Source: an uncultured Lachnospiraceae bacterium (GTDB lineage: Bacteria > Bacillota > Clostridia > Lachnospirales > Lachnospiraceae). Taken from it: a stretch of 64,000 nt of DNA. Below are positions 9,696 through 17,654 of the stretch, in pieces. The position numbers were made by a program, and so were the translations under genes. The stretch is from NCBI GenBank assembly GCA_947367855.1, contig CANBFE010000006.1, positions 71,303-135,302 of the forward strand, given 5' to 3'. The notes under the pieces were generated by a model, which made no database searches, had not been told where the DNA came from, and saw nothing but the letters and a program-made list of their open reading frames with translations. Positions within the stretch are counted from its first letter, which is position 1; every line of letters starts with the position of its first letter.

Positions 9696-9714
9696 TCAGT
9701 TTTTATCTCCGTTG

Positions 9715-9743
9715 ATTATATGCTTCATGCCCTGACCTGTCAA
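9715..9743 (-). promoter_or_regulatory. Consensus sigma-A promoter of the RND-TetR operon
   Basis: Minus strand: TTGACA (9738-9743), 17-base spacer, TATAAT (9715-9720). Both hexamers are perfect, so expression would be strong without repression. This fits with the operator placed just downstream. Confidence 0.88.
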
Positions 9744-9803
9744 TATACGGAATCTTTCCCTTTTCTAAAAAAAATATAAAAAACCTTAGGTCCTTTAACC
9801 TTC

Positions 9804-10421
9804 TTACAGCATTTTGCGTATCTTTGCCTTTAACCTCTGCAGGGCGTTGTCCGTGGACTTCTCGTCCCGGCCCAACACCCTGGCAATCTGGCTGTAGCTC
9901 ATTCCGGTGAGGTACAAATCCAACACCTGTTTTTCAAAATCGCTGAGTTCCTCCGCTATTGTCTTCTCCAGATAGGCTACCCGCTCTTTGTCCAGAAACA
10001 CCTCCTCCGGGTTCAGCTCACTTCTGTCTGCCAGGAATTCCGCCAGGTTCATGCCCTCCCTGTCATCCCCGGCCCCCTCCCCGTATAAGGGCACATAGGT
10101 ATTCAGCGGAAAATGCTTCTGTCTCCGGGAAGCCTGCACCGCAGTGTACATCTGGCGGTTGATGCACAGCTCCGCAAAGGTGCTGAAGCTGGCATCCCGC
10201 CCCATGTCGTAATCCCTGACTGCCTTAAACAGCCCTATCATGCCCTCCTGGATGAGATCCTCACTGTCCGCTCCCAGAATAAACATGGATTTCGCCTTGC
10301 TGCGCACCAGGTTCTTATATTTGTCACAGATGTAATCCATGATGGCCGTCTCCCCCCTGCGGAGGCGGTCAATCAGTTCATCGTCACTGTACTGTCTGTA
10401 AACCGTATATCTGTCTGCCAT
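9804..10421 (-). CDS. sigH: RNA polymerase sporulation sigma factor SigH
   Basis: 205 residues, the usual length for Spo0H. Region 2 contains SKAKSMFILGADSEDLIQEGMIGLFKAV (core binding and -10 recognition), and region 4 at the C terminus has LTGMSYSQIARVLGRDEKSTDNALQRL, a helix-turn-helix for -35 recognition. SigH directs early stationary-phase and sporulation genes (family knowledge). It is the last gene of the cysE-cysS-mrnC-rlmB-sigH cluster, the same order as in Bacillus except that yacP is absent between rlmB and sigH. It is 67 bases from rlmB. The assignment is strong because sequence and neighbourhood agree. Confidence 0.95.
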   Translation of the reverse strand: MADRYTVYRQYSDDELIDRLRRGETAIMDYICDKYKNLVRSKAKSMFILGADSEDLIQEGMIGLFKAVRDYDMGRDASFSTFAELCINRQMYTAVQASRRQKHFPLNTYVPLYGEGAGDDREGMNLAEFLADRSELNPEEVFLDKERVAYLEKTIAEELSDFEKQVLDLYLTGMSYSQIARVLGRDEKSTDNALQRLKAKIRKML

Positions 10422-10488
10422 GTTTCTTTCTCTTCTCCGCCCTGCGCGTCTCTCCCCACGCCTGCAGTCAATCCCGATTTTACATCTT

Positions 10489-11397
10489 TCAGCCCAACCG
10501 CTGCCTCACAATTTCATATGCCAGTACCCCTGCCGCAACGGATGCGTTCAGGGAATCAATATTCCCCTTCATGGGAATTGCCGCGGACATATCGCACTTT
10601 TCCTTCACCAGCCTGCCCACGCCTTCTCCTTCGCTGCCGATTACCAGTCCCACAGGGCCTTTCAGGTTGAGCCGGTACATGGAAGTCCCCTCCATATCCG
10701 CACAGACAAACCACATTCCTTCTTTTTTCAGTTCTTCGATGGTCTTGGCCAGATTGGTAACCTTCGCCACCGGGGTATAATTCAGCGCCCCTGCAGAAGT
10801 CCTGGCCACTGTGGCAGTCAGTCCCACCGCCCGGTTCTTTGGTATGATGACACCATGCGCTCCCGCCAGGTTCGCGGTACGGATAATGGCGCCCAGATTA
10901 TGGGGGTCCTCGATATTGTCAAGCAGAATCAGGAAGGGCGGCTCCTGCTTCTCCCTTGCCGCCTGCAGCATATCCTCCACGGAAGCATACTCATACGCCG
11001 CTGTCACAGCAATGACGCCCTGATGCCGTCCCGTTTCCGACATCTGGTCCAGACGCTCCTTTTCCACATATTTTATCATGGCAGAATGTTTCTGGGCCTC
11101 CCGCTTTATGGACAAAACCGGACCGTCATGACAGCCATCCTGAATGTAAAGCCTGTCCACCGGTCTGCCTGCGCGAAATGCTTCCAGAACAGCATTGCGC
11201 CCTTCAATGACAGCCCCGTTGTCAGCGTCTGCCTCCTCCGGCCCTCTTCCGGATTTTCCGGCTGCCATTTTGTCCGTCCTCATCCTGCCTCCAGGCACAG
11301 CTCCTTTCTCCGCGCGCATTCCGCCTGTGTTTCTTTTCCCTGTTCTCATGCCTGCGGCTCTTCCCCTGCCCCCTGGCTGACTCTCTCTGTATGCCAT
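10489..11397 (-). CDS. rlmB: 23S rRNA (guanosine-2'-O-)-methyltransferase RlmB (SpoU/TrmH family)
   Basis: 302 residues. A Gly/Arg/Lys-rich low-complexity leader fills the first ~60 residues; the conserved part begins near IEGRNAVLEAFRAGRPVDRL. The three SpoU motifs are visible: NLGAIIRTANLAGAHGV, GLVIGSEGEGVGRL and IPMKGNIDSLNASVAAG, which form the knotted SAM-binding and catalytic site. It would methylate the 2'-OH of G2251 (E. coli numbering) of 23S rRNA; the position is by family. It starts 23 bases after mrnC. The basic leader is longer than in E. coli RlmB and may help RNA binding. Confidence 0.93.
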   Translation of the reverse strand: MAYRESQPGGRGRAAGMRTGKRNTGGMRAEKGAVPGGRMRTDKMAAGKSGRGPEEADADNGAVIEGRNAVLEAFRAGRPVDRLYIQDGCHDGPVLSIKREAQKHSAMIKYVEKERLDQMSETGRHQGVIAVTAAYEYASVEDMLQAAREKQEPPFLILLDNIEDPHNLGAIIRTANLAGAHGVIIPKNRAVGLTATVARTSAGALNYTPVAKVTNLAKTIEELKKEGMWFVCADMEGTSMYRLNLKGPVGLVIGSEGEGVGRLVKEKCDMSAAIPMKGNIDSLNASVAAGVLAYEIVRQRLG

Positions 11398-11420
11398 CTC
11401 TCATTCATCCTTTCTTTCCT

Positions 11421-11924
11421 CTAAATCTCCAACCCTGCCAGTGTGATTCCTTTTTTCACCAGCTCCAGGGCGCGTCCCATATTGTCCGTCAGGTACAGAT
11501 ATCCGATCACCGCCTCAAATCCGGTAGCCTTCAGATAATCTGCCACACTGGCGTTTTTGGCAGTGGTATGCGGCTTTGCATTTTTTCCTCTCTGATAAAC
11601 CGCTTTTTCTTCCTCCGTAAAGCTGTCAGCCAGAAGCTGTACCATCTTTGCCTGTGCCGTTGCGCTGACATATTTCACGGTAATCCTGTGAAGGTCATTC
11701 ACCGGGCGGTTTCCCCTGCCCACCACTGCCGTGCGGATAATCAGATCATAAACCACATCGCCGATATAGGCCAGGGTCAGCCCGGAATAAGTGCGGATAT
11801 CCGGGCATTTCCCGGGAAATACAGCGGCAATTGTTTCCCGCAGGCTGTGCGGGCACATATCCCGGTCCGCGCAGCCGCTCTCTTTTTCCCTTATGCCTTC
11901 TTCCATGAACTGTCCCTCTTCCAC
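11421..11924 (-). CDS. mrnC: Mini-ribonuclease 3 (MrnC)
   Basis: 167 residues from a GTG start, which has GGGAGG 7 bases upstream; an ATG six codons later (11906) is a possible alternative. It contains the RNase III-like motif YSGLTLAYIGDVVYDLIIRT with its catalytic Asp, and lacks a dsRNA-binding domain, as expected for Mini-III. Mini-III matures 23S rRNA ends in Firmicutes (family knowledge). The 5' end overlaps the 3' end of cysS by 34 bases, which suggests translational coupling and matches the cysS-mrnC neighbourhood in Bacillus. Confidence 0.93.
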   Translation of the reverse strand: MEEGQFMEEGIREKESGCADRDMCPHSLRETIAAVFPGKCPDIRTYSGLTLAYIGDVVYDLIIRTAVVGRGNRPVNDLHRITVKYVSATAQAKMVQLLADSFTEEEKAVYQRGKNAKPHTTAKNASVADYLKATGFEAVIGYLYLTDNMGRALELVKKGITLAGLEI

Positions 11925-13330
11925 TTCACGCCCTCCCGGGTGTCTTCCAGAATGATTCCCCTTGCCAGCAGCTCGCTGCGGATTTCATCTGCCCTTGCAA
12001 AATTCTTTTCCTTCTTCGCAGCCCTGCGCTCCTCAATTTTTTCCAGAATATAGCTTTCCGTCTCAGCGTCCACGCCGTCTTCCGCTTCCTTTTCCGCATA
12101 GGCAGTGGTCAGGTCCAGGGAAAGCACCCTGTCAAAGTCTTCTGCCAGGGCATGTTTTGTGGCATCTGTCATATCCTCCTTCAGCATGTCATACAGTACG
12201 GTGACTGCCATGGAAGAATTCAGATCATCACAGAGCGCCTCCTGGAATTTCTGTCTGTAGGAATCAAATTTCTCCCTGTCCACTTCCCCTTCCCGTTTCA
12301 GCCCTGCAATGCGCTTCACCAGTTTCTCATAGGCCGCGCCTGTGTTGTCCAGCACCTCGTAGGAAAATTCCAGGGGCTTGCGGTAATGGGACTGCAGGCA
12401 GAAAAAGCGATACACCCTGGGATCGTATCCCTTGGATTTCAGCAGCGCCACTGTCAGGAATTCCCCCTTGGACTTACTCATCTTGCCGGTTCTGTCATTC
12501 AGATGATGCACATGAAACCAGTAATTGCACCACTTGTGTCCCAGATAAGCCTCGCTCTGGGCAATTTCATTGGTGTGGTGGGGAAAGATATTGTCCACTC
12601 CGCCACAGTGGATATCCATGTACTCTCCAAGATGCTTCATGCTGATGCAGGAACATTCTATATGCCATCCGGGATATCCTGTCCCCCAGGGACTCTCCCA
12701 TTTCAGTTCCTGGCTGTCAAACTTTGATTTTGTAAACCACAGCACAAAGTCCGTCTTATTCCTCTTGTTTACATCCTCATCCACATCCTCCCGCACACCC
12801 ACCAGCAGTTCTTCCTCATTGTGGTTGGACAGCACATAATAGTCCTTCAGCCTGGAAGTGTCAAAATAAATATTGCCGCCGCTCTCGTAGGCATATCCTT
12901 TTTCCAGGAGTCCTTCTATCATATGAATAAATTCCGGAATGCAGCTGGTGGCGGGTTCCACCACATCCGGTGTCTTGATGTTCAGTTCCCTGCAGTCGTC
13001 AAAAAAGGCATCCGTATAATACCTGGCGATCTCCATCACCGATTTCTGCTCTCTTTTTGCCCCCTTCAGCATTTTATCCTCTCCTGTGTCCGCATCACTG
13101 GAAAGATGTCCCACATCTGTGATATTCATGACTCGCTTTACATCATAGCCTATATAGCGCAGCGTCTTCTCAAGCAGATCCTCCTCAATGTAACTGCGCA
13201 GATTCCCTATGTGGGCAAAATGATACACCGTAGGCCCGCAGGTGTACATTGCAACCTTTCCCTCCTCATTCGGCACAAACCGCTCCACCTTCCTGGTAAG
13301 CGTATTGTAAAACTGTAGTCTGTTCTCCAT
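11891..13330 (-). CDS. cysS: Cysteinyl-tRNA synthetase
   Basis: 479 residues from MENRLQFYNTLT. A class I synthetase with the HIGH-like motif HFAHIGN, the zinc and substrate region GWHIECSCI, and the KMSKSKGEFL loop; the C-terminal helical domain is complete. It charges tRNA-Cys. The ATG at 13328-13330 is chosen because AGAGGAG precedes it, although the frame stays open 13 codons further upstream. It lies 48 bases downstream of cysE and under the same cysteine T-box, so supply of cysteine and its charging are controlled together. Confidence 0.96.
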   Translation of the reverse strand: MENRLQFYNTLTRKVERFVPNEEGKVAMYTCGPTVYHFAHIGNLRSYIEEDLLEKTLRYIGYDVKRVMNITDVGHLSSDADTGEDKMLKGAKREQKSVMEIARYYTDAFFDDCRELNIKTPDVVEPATSCIPEFIHMIEGLLEKGYAYESGGNIYFDTSRLKDYYVLSNHNEEELLVGVREDVDEDVNKRNKTDFVLWFTKSKFDSQELKWESPWGTGYPGWHIECSCISMKHLGEYMDIHCGGVDNIFPHHTNEIAQSEAYLGHKWCNYWFHVHHLNDRTGKMSKSKGEFLTVALLKSKGYDPRVYRFFCLQSHYRKPLEFSYEVLDNTGAAYEKLVKRIAGLKREGEVDREKFDSYRQKFQEALCDDLNSSMAVTVLYDMLKEDMTDATKHALAEDFDRVLSLDLTTAYAEKEAEDGVDAETESYILEKIEERRAAKKEKNFARADEIRSELLARGIILEDTREGVKWKRDSSWKKA

Positions 13331-13378
13331 TCTCTCTCCTCTCTGCCTGCCCGAAGCAGGACTGTCCATGTTCTGTTT

Positions 13379-14056
13379 TCAATTAAAATTATTTTTCTCC
13401 CTGAGCTCCCTGACCTCCCGCTCCAGTTCCAGGATACGGTCTGCCATTCTGGAATTGGCATTCTGAAGATTGATAATATCCTCCTTTACGGGGTCCGGCA
13501 GGTCCGTATGGTTCATTGTCTCCTGGGGCAGGGCCATATTGTTGCGCTTCACCACCCGCCCCGGCACGCCTACCACTGTGGAGCCGGGGGGAACCTCGCT
13601 GAGAACCACGCTTCCGGCGCCGATCTTGGAATTGTCCCCGATGGTAAAGGAACCCAGAACCTTGGCGCCCGCGCTGATCATGACATTGCTGCCGATGGTG
13701 GGATGACGCTTTCCGTGTTCCTTTCCGGTACCTCCCAGAGTCACACCCTGATACAATGTCACATTGTCCCCGATGATTGTGGTCTCACCTATGATAACCC
13801 CGTTTCCATGGTCAATAAACAGGCCCCTGCCAATCCTTGCGCCCGGATGAATTTCAATGCCTGTCTTGCGCACCCCTCTCTGGGAAATCCATCTGGCCCA
13901 GAAAAAATGGCCTTTTTGGTATAATTTATGGGCAATCCGGTAGTGGAGCATAACCTTAAAGCTTGGATACAGAAATACTTCCATGGCAGAATGAATGGCC
14001 GGATCACGCTCCCTGACAATCCTGATTTCCTCTGTAATATTGCTGATCAGTCCCAT
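13379..14056 (-). CDS. cysE: Serine O-acetyltransferase
   Basis: 225 residues, the short form found in Firmicutes. An N-terminal helical part (residues 1-70) is followed by a left-handed beta helix of hexapeptide repeats (IGRGLFIDHGNGVVIGE type; TIIGDNVTLYQGVTLGG). His residues in DHGNG and in the GKEHGKRHPTIG loop are the expected active-site and acetyl-CoA residues. It makes O-acetylserine from serine and acetyl-CoA, the first step of cysteine synthesis. The C terminus carries a ~45-residue helix ending LEREVRELREKNNFN that predicts coiled coil. It is preceded by a Cys-specific T-box and AAAGGAAG, and is the first gene of the cysE-to-sigH operon. Confidence 0.95.
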   Translation of the reverse strand: MGLISNITEEIRIVRERDPAIHSAMEVFLYPSFKVMLHYRIAHKLYQKGHFFWARWISQRGVRKTGIEIHPGARIGRGLFIDHGNGVIIGETTIIGDNVTLYQGVTLGGTGKEHGKRHPTIGSNVMISAGAKVLGSFTIGDNSKIGAGSVVLSEVPPGSTVVGVPGRVVKRNNMALPQETMNHTDLPDPVKEDIINLQNANSRMADRILELEREVRELREKNNFN

Positions 14057-14080
14057 ATAAACACTTCCTTTCCCCTATAG

Positions 14081-14386
14081 AAAAAAACGCGGCAAATCCA
14101 TCCCTAGAGACGAATTTATCCGCGGTTCCACTCTGCTTAGGGGCTTACGGCCCCTCCCTCAATGCGTTTAACGCACGCCTACGGATCTGCCTACTCCTTC
14201 CCTTCACAGGACAGCATGCATAAGATACATGCTGCGCGTTTCGGCAGACCTGCTCCCGGATGCACTTCCTTTTCCCCGGATGAGGGCTGCTTTCAGCTTT
14301 TTAACAGCCCCTCTCTGCCATCCTATCCATTCCTCAGAAAAAGTACTCTCTCCGTTCTCCGCATTTGAAACTTTGAAACTTTTCTA
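14081..14386 (-). promoter_or_regulatory. T-box riboswitch, tRNA-Cys specific, upstream of cysE
   Basis: Leader of about 330 nt between the promoter at 14393-14421 and cysE. The T-box sequence AGAGTGGAACCGCGG is at 14120-14134 (minus strand). It overlaps a terminator hairpin, CGCGG..AAAT / ATTTGCCGCG followed by T7, at 14081-14122. A specifier-loop-like GAAGTGCATCC has TGC (Cys codon) at 14262-14264, and an AGAGTA motif is present near the 5' end. Uncharged tRNA-Cys would stabilise the antiterminator and turn on cysE-cysS and downstream genes. The specifier assignment rests on position and on the genes controlled; I did not fold the RNA. Confidence 0.9.
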
Positions 14387-14392
14387 TACTAC

Positions 14393-14421
14393 AGAATATG
14401 CAAAAATATGGATTCTGTCAA
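14393..14421 (-). promoter_or_regulatory. Sigma-A promoter of the T-box/cysE operon
   Basis: Minus strand: TTGACA (14416-14421), 17-base spacer, TATTCT (14393-14398). It lies between the ispF stop codon (14437) and the T-box leader, so the leader would start near 14386. Confidence 0.8.
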
Positions 14422-14436
14422 CGGTTTTCTGACAAT

Positions 14437-14976
14437 TTACCTCACTTTCGGGCATCCGCCGCATCCCCCGCAGCCATCCTGAACAGGCCGGCTGCTGATA
14501 TCAAGGGGAGAAGCCAGCAGGCAGACAGCCTGGGCTGCAATCCCCTGGCCGCTTCCCGTAAAACCCAGTCCCTCCTCCGTGGTAGCCTTCACATTTACAT
14601 GCTCCGCATCCACTCCCAGCACCCGGGCAATATTTTCCCGCATGGCATCAATATAGGGACGCATTTTAGGCGCCTGGGCAATAATGGTGGCGTCAATGTT
14701 TTCTATGAATAATCCTTTTTCCACCAAAAGCTCCCCCACCTTCTCCAACAATGTCAGGGAGGAAATGCCTTTGTAAGCAGGGTCATTGTCAGGAAAATGC
14801 TTTCCGATATCCCCCAGTGCCGCTGCGCCCAACAGGGCATCCATCACGGCATGAAGAAGCACATCTGCATCCGAATGTCCCAGAAGCCCCTTCTCCCAGG
14901 GAATCTGTACGCCTCCCATGACAAGCGCCCGGTTTTCCACCAGTCTGTGAACATCATATCCCGTTCCGATTCTCAT
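14437..14976 (-). CDS. ispF: 2-C-methyl-D-erythritol 2,4-cyclodiphosphate synthase
   Basis: 179 residues; the family is usually ~158. Zinc ligands are in GTGYDVHRL (Asp8, His10) and GHSDADVLLHAVMDALLGA; the substrate-binding KATTEEGLGFTG motif is complete. It carries out the cyclising step of the MEP isoprenoid pathway in the cytoplasm. The extra ~20 residues form a Cys- and Gly-rich tail (CGGCGGCPKVR) after the normal end, which is unusual and could bind a metal or be reactive. It begins 17 bases after the DEAD-box helicase gene and probably shares its transcript. ispF near cysE/cysS is also the arrangement in Bacillus. Confidence 0.95.
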   Translation of the reverse strand: MRIGTGYDVHRLVENRALVMGGVQIPWEKGLLGHSDADVLLHAVMDALLGAAALGDIGKHFPDNDPAYKGISSLTLLEKVGELLVEKGLFIENIDATIIAQAPKMRPYIDAMRENIARVLGVDAEHVNVKATTEEGLGFTGSGQGIAAQAVCLLASPLDISSRPVQDGCGGCGGCPKVR

Positions 14977-14993
14977 TCCACACTATTCCCCAT

Positions 14994-17027
14994 TTATTTT
15001 TTCTTTTTCTTTTTGGGAAAGGAAAATGCCAGCCCCTTATCGCTGCCGTCCATTCTCACATCCCTGGCCCATGCAAAACCGCTTTCCTCACGCTCCCGCT
15101 TCCTGCGCTTCTCTTCTTTTTCGCGCCTGCGGCGGCTGTCACGGGTCTCCACCACGGGTTCGCGCCTGCGGCGGCTGTTTCCGCCTTCTCCATAAACGGA
15201 ACCCTGGGATTCTCCGTCATGCCTGCGGCGGCTGCGCCCTTCTTCCGGCTCTTTCCTGCGGGAGTCACGGAATTCGTCACGTTCCCGCTCACCCTCGTGG
15301 CCACGTCTGCGGCCCTCATCGCCTCTGCCTCTGCGGCGGCTGTCCCTGTCTTCCTCACGGCCACGTCTGCGGCCTTCCTCGCTTCTGCCTCTGCGCCGAC
15401 TGTCACGGCCATCTCTGCCGCGCTTATCGCCGGAACGGCCGACACGGCTCTCATAATCGTCCGCTGCAATCTCAGGTCCTCTGTCCCCGATCTCCATTTT
15501 CAGCATGGCTGCAGCCAACTCCATAATGTCGCACTCTTCCGAATCCAGTTTCCTCTGAAGATAATTCTTCATCAGCTCGATGTCTTCATGCTCGTGAAGT
15601 TCCCATGCACGGCTCAGATACTTATCGGCTTTCGCCTTCAACACCTTGGAAGCGCCGGGCAGTTTCTTCTCCTCAATACTGGTCTTACAGAACCGCTCTA
15701 TCTGGCGGATACGGAAAATTTCCTTTCCGCTTACAAAGGTAAATGAACGCCCTGTTCTGCCCGCCCGCCCCGTTCTTCCGATCCGGTGCACATAATATTC
15801 ATTGTCCTGGGGCAGATCGTAATTGATAACCACCTCCACATTATCCACATCGATTCCCCTGGCCGCCACATCCGTGGCAATCAGGATATTCGCGCTTCCG
15901 TTCCGGAAACGCCCCATGGCTACGTCCCGCAGATGCTGGGACATGTCGCCATGCAGCCCCTCTGCCTGGAAACCGGCCTTTTTCAGCACCTCGGCAAGCT
16001 CGTCCACCTTAATCTTCGTATTGCAGAAAATCAGGCCCAACTTTGGCTGATAATACTCCAACAGACGGATACAGGCCGCATCCTTATCCTGGCTCTTTAC
16101 CTTATAGAATCTCTGGGAGATCAAAGGAATCGTCAATTCCCTGGACGCCACCCTCACAAGTCTTGCATTCTTCTGAAAGCGGTCCGCTATATCCAGAATG
16201 GGCTTCGGCATGGTGGCCGAAAACAGCGCTGTCTGATGCGCATTGGGAATCTCCCCCAGAATCAGCTCCATATCCTCCCGGAATCCCATATCCAGCATCT
16301 CGTCCGCCTCGTCCAACACCACCATATTCACATGTTCCAACTTGATGGTATGACGGCGCATGTGGTCCATTACGCGTCCCGGGGTGCCCACAATAATCTG
16401 AGTGCCCTTGAGGCCGTTTATCTGCTTGCGTATCTCCTGTCCCCCGTAAACCGGAAGCACCTTGATGCCATGCATGTACTTTGCAATATTGCGGATCTCA
16501 TCTGCCGCCTGCATGGCCAGTTCCCTGGTAGGGCAGAGAATAATTGTCTGCAGGCTCTTCAGCTCCGTGTCGATCTTCTGCAGCGCCGGGATCGCAAAGG
16601 CAGCTGTCTTTCCCGTTCCAGTCTGGGCCTGTCCTATAATATCCTCCCCTTCCAACAGATAGGGGATAGCCTGTACCTGGATGGGCGTGAGCTTCTCAAA
16701 TCCCATCTCCCTGACCGCCCTTACAATACGCCTGTCCAACAGCGGCTCTATCGTCGCCAGGCTGTCCGGATCTGCGGATTCTTCCTTTTCTTCCGCGCTG
16801 ATATCCCTGTCCTCCGCTTCGGAAGCCTCTTCCCTGCTCTTCTCTTCCGGAAGTCCTTCCACGCTGTCTTCCTGTATCTTACCTGCTTCCGTTTCCGTCA
16901 TCCATTCTCCCAGATCTGACATCTTCCCTTTCTCCATACCCTCTTCCGTCCGTGCCGCATCCGCGTTTTCCTCCGGACTCATTCTCACCGTTACATCCAG
17001 TCTCTCTTCCATTCTCAAATCAGTCAT
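14994..17027 (-). CDS. DEAD-box ATP-dependent RNA helicase with Arg-rich tail
   Basis: 677 residues from the chosen start MTDLRMEERLD; the frame is open to 17153 but that would overlap the upstream gene by ~90 bases, and no strong ribosome binding site decides the matter. An acidic N-terminal extension (~100 residues) comes first, then the Q motif, AQTGTGKT (134-141), PTRELA, TPGR, DEAD (239-242), SAT, ARGID and HRIGRTGRAG (~415-424). The tail from ~525 on is low complexity, with repeated RDSRRRGR blocks ending in six lysines, and is probably disordered and RNA-binding. Related to CshA/DeaD helicases in ribosome assembly and mRNA decay. It is followed directly by ispF. Confidence 0.93.
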   Translation of the reverse strand: MTDLRMEERLDVTVRMSPEENADAARTEEGMEKGKMSDLGEWMTETEAGKIQEDSVEGLPEEKSREEASEAEDRDISAEEKEESADPDSLATIEPLLDRRIVRAVREMGFEKLTPIQVQAIPYLLEGEDIIGQAQTGTGKTAAFAIPALQKIDTELKSLQTIILCPTRELAMQAADEIRNIAKYMHGIKVLPVYGGQEIRKQINGLKGTQIIVGTPGRVMDHMRRHTIKLEHVNMVVLDEADEMLDMGFREDMELILGEIPNAHQTALFSATMPKPILDIADRFQKNARLVRVASRELTIPLISQRFYKVKSQDKDAACIRLLEYYQPKLGLIFCNTKIKVDELAEVLKKAGFQAEGLHGDMSQHLRDVAMGRFRNGSANILIATDVAARGIDVDNVEVVINYDLPQDNEYYVHRIGRTGRAGRTGRSFTFVSGKEIFRIRQIERFCKTSIEEKKLPGASKVLKAKADKYLSRAWELHEHEDIELMKNYLQRKLDSEECDIMELAAAMLKMEIGDRGPEIAADDYESRVGRSGDKRGRDGRDSRRRGRSEEGRRRGREEDRDSRRRGRGDEGRRRGHEGERERDEFRDSRRKEPEEGRSRRRHDGESQGSVYGEGGNSRRRREPVVETRDSRRRREKEEKRRKREREESGFAWARDVRMDGSDKGLAFSFPKKKKKK
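15110..15420 (-). repeat. Low-complexity repeats encoding the RDSRRRGR tail
   Basis: Several imperfect copies of a GGACAGCCGCCGCAG-like unit (on the plus strand CTGCGGCGGCTGTC) within the helicase tail. The copy number of such repeats often varies between strains. The reverse strand stays open across this repeat, which produces spurious long frames. Confidence 0.6.
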
Positions 17028-17064
17028 CTTCACACTCTCTGTACTTTCGTTTTCCTTTCTTCTT

Positions 17065-17535
17065 TCACAAAATAATTTCCATTCCTGTCTTCTGGGGCGC
17101 CAGACCGCATTTTTCATAAAAGCTCTTTGCGCCGGGATTACATTCCCAGACATTCAGCGTCACATTATAGCATTGTTCCTCCCTGGCAAAGGCCAGTACA
17201 TGCTCATACAGCTGCCTGCCTATCTTCTGTCCCCTGGAAGCCTCGTCCACACACAGATCGTCAATGTACAGAGTTCTGATATCCGTCAATATATTGTCAT
17301 CCGGATGCTGCTGGAATATACAGAATGCATAGCCCAATACATTCCCTTTCTCATCCCTTGCCACAAACACCGGCTTCCCGTCATCACGCAAAATCTCCAG
17401 AAGCTCGCCGTCCGTATATTTTTTTACATTGCCCTTGAACAGATCCGGTCTGCCGTTATGATGCACTGTCAGCACCTGGCAGAGCAGTCTGTTAATTCCG
17501 GCCATATCCCGCTCCTGTGCCCTTCCGATCTCCAT
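17065..17535 (-). CDS. GNAT family N-acetyltransferase
   Basis: 156 residues from MEIGRAQERDMAGIN. The ATG at 17533-17535 is chosen because GGAAGGAGGAAGGG lies just before it; the frame is open 31 codons further upstream without such a site. Acetyl-CoA binding motif A is visible as LYIDDLCVDEASRGQKIGRQL, followed by VTLNVWECNPGAKSFYEKCGL, typical for GNAT proteins acting on small amines or protein N-termini. The substrate cannot be inferred. It is placed 37 bases before the DEAD-box helicase gene on the same strand. Confidence 0.9.
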   Translation of the reverse strand: MEIGRAQERDMAGINRLLCQVLTVHHNGRPDLFKGNVKKYTDGELLEILRDDGKPVFVARDEKGNVLGYAFCIFQQHPDDNILTDIRTLYIDDLCVDEASRGQKIGRQLYEHVLAFAREEQCYNVTLNVWECNPGAKSFYEKCGLAPQKTGMEIIL

Positions 17536-17654
17536 CCCTTCCTCCTTCCGGCCCGTCATACCCTGATCAAAACCCGAAAACCCTTTGAAAATGGCGGCCT
17601 TCAGGAGTTCCGCCATTGATCTTACCACATATAGTCAAAAAAGAAAAGCCTTTT

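Noticed and set aside
15056..15746. Ala/Ser-rich open frames across the helicase tail
   Set aside because: They arise from the repeat DNA that encodes the Arg-rich tail read in other frames; no start signals.
17027..17153. Upstream extension of the DEAD-box helicase frame to 17153
   Set aside because: It would overlap the acetyltransferase gene by ~90 bases, has no ribosome binding site, and the translated residues are those expected from the other gene read out of frame.
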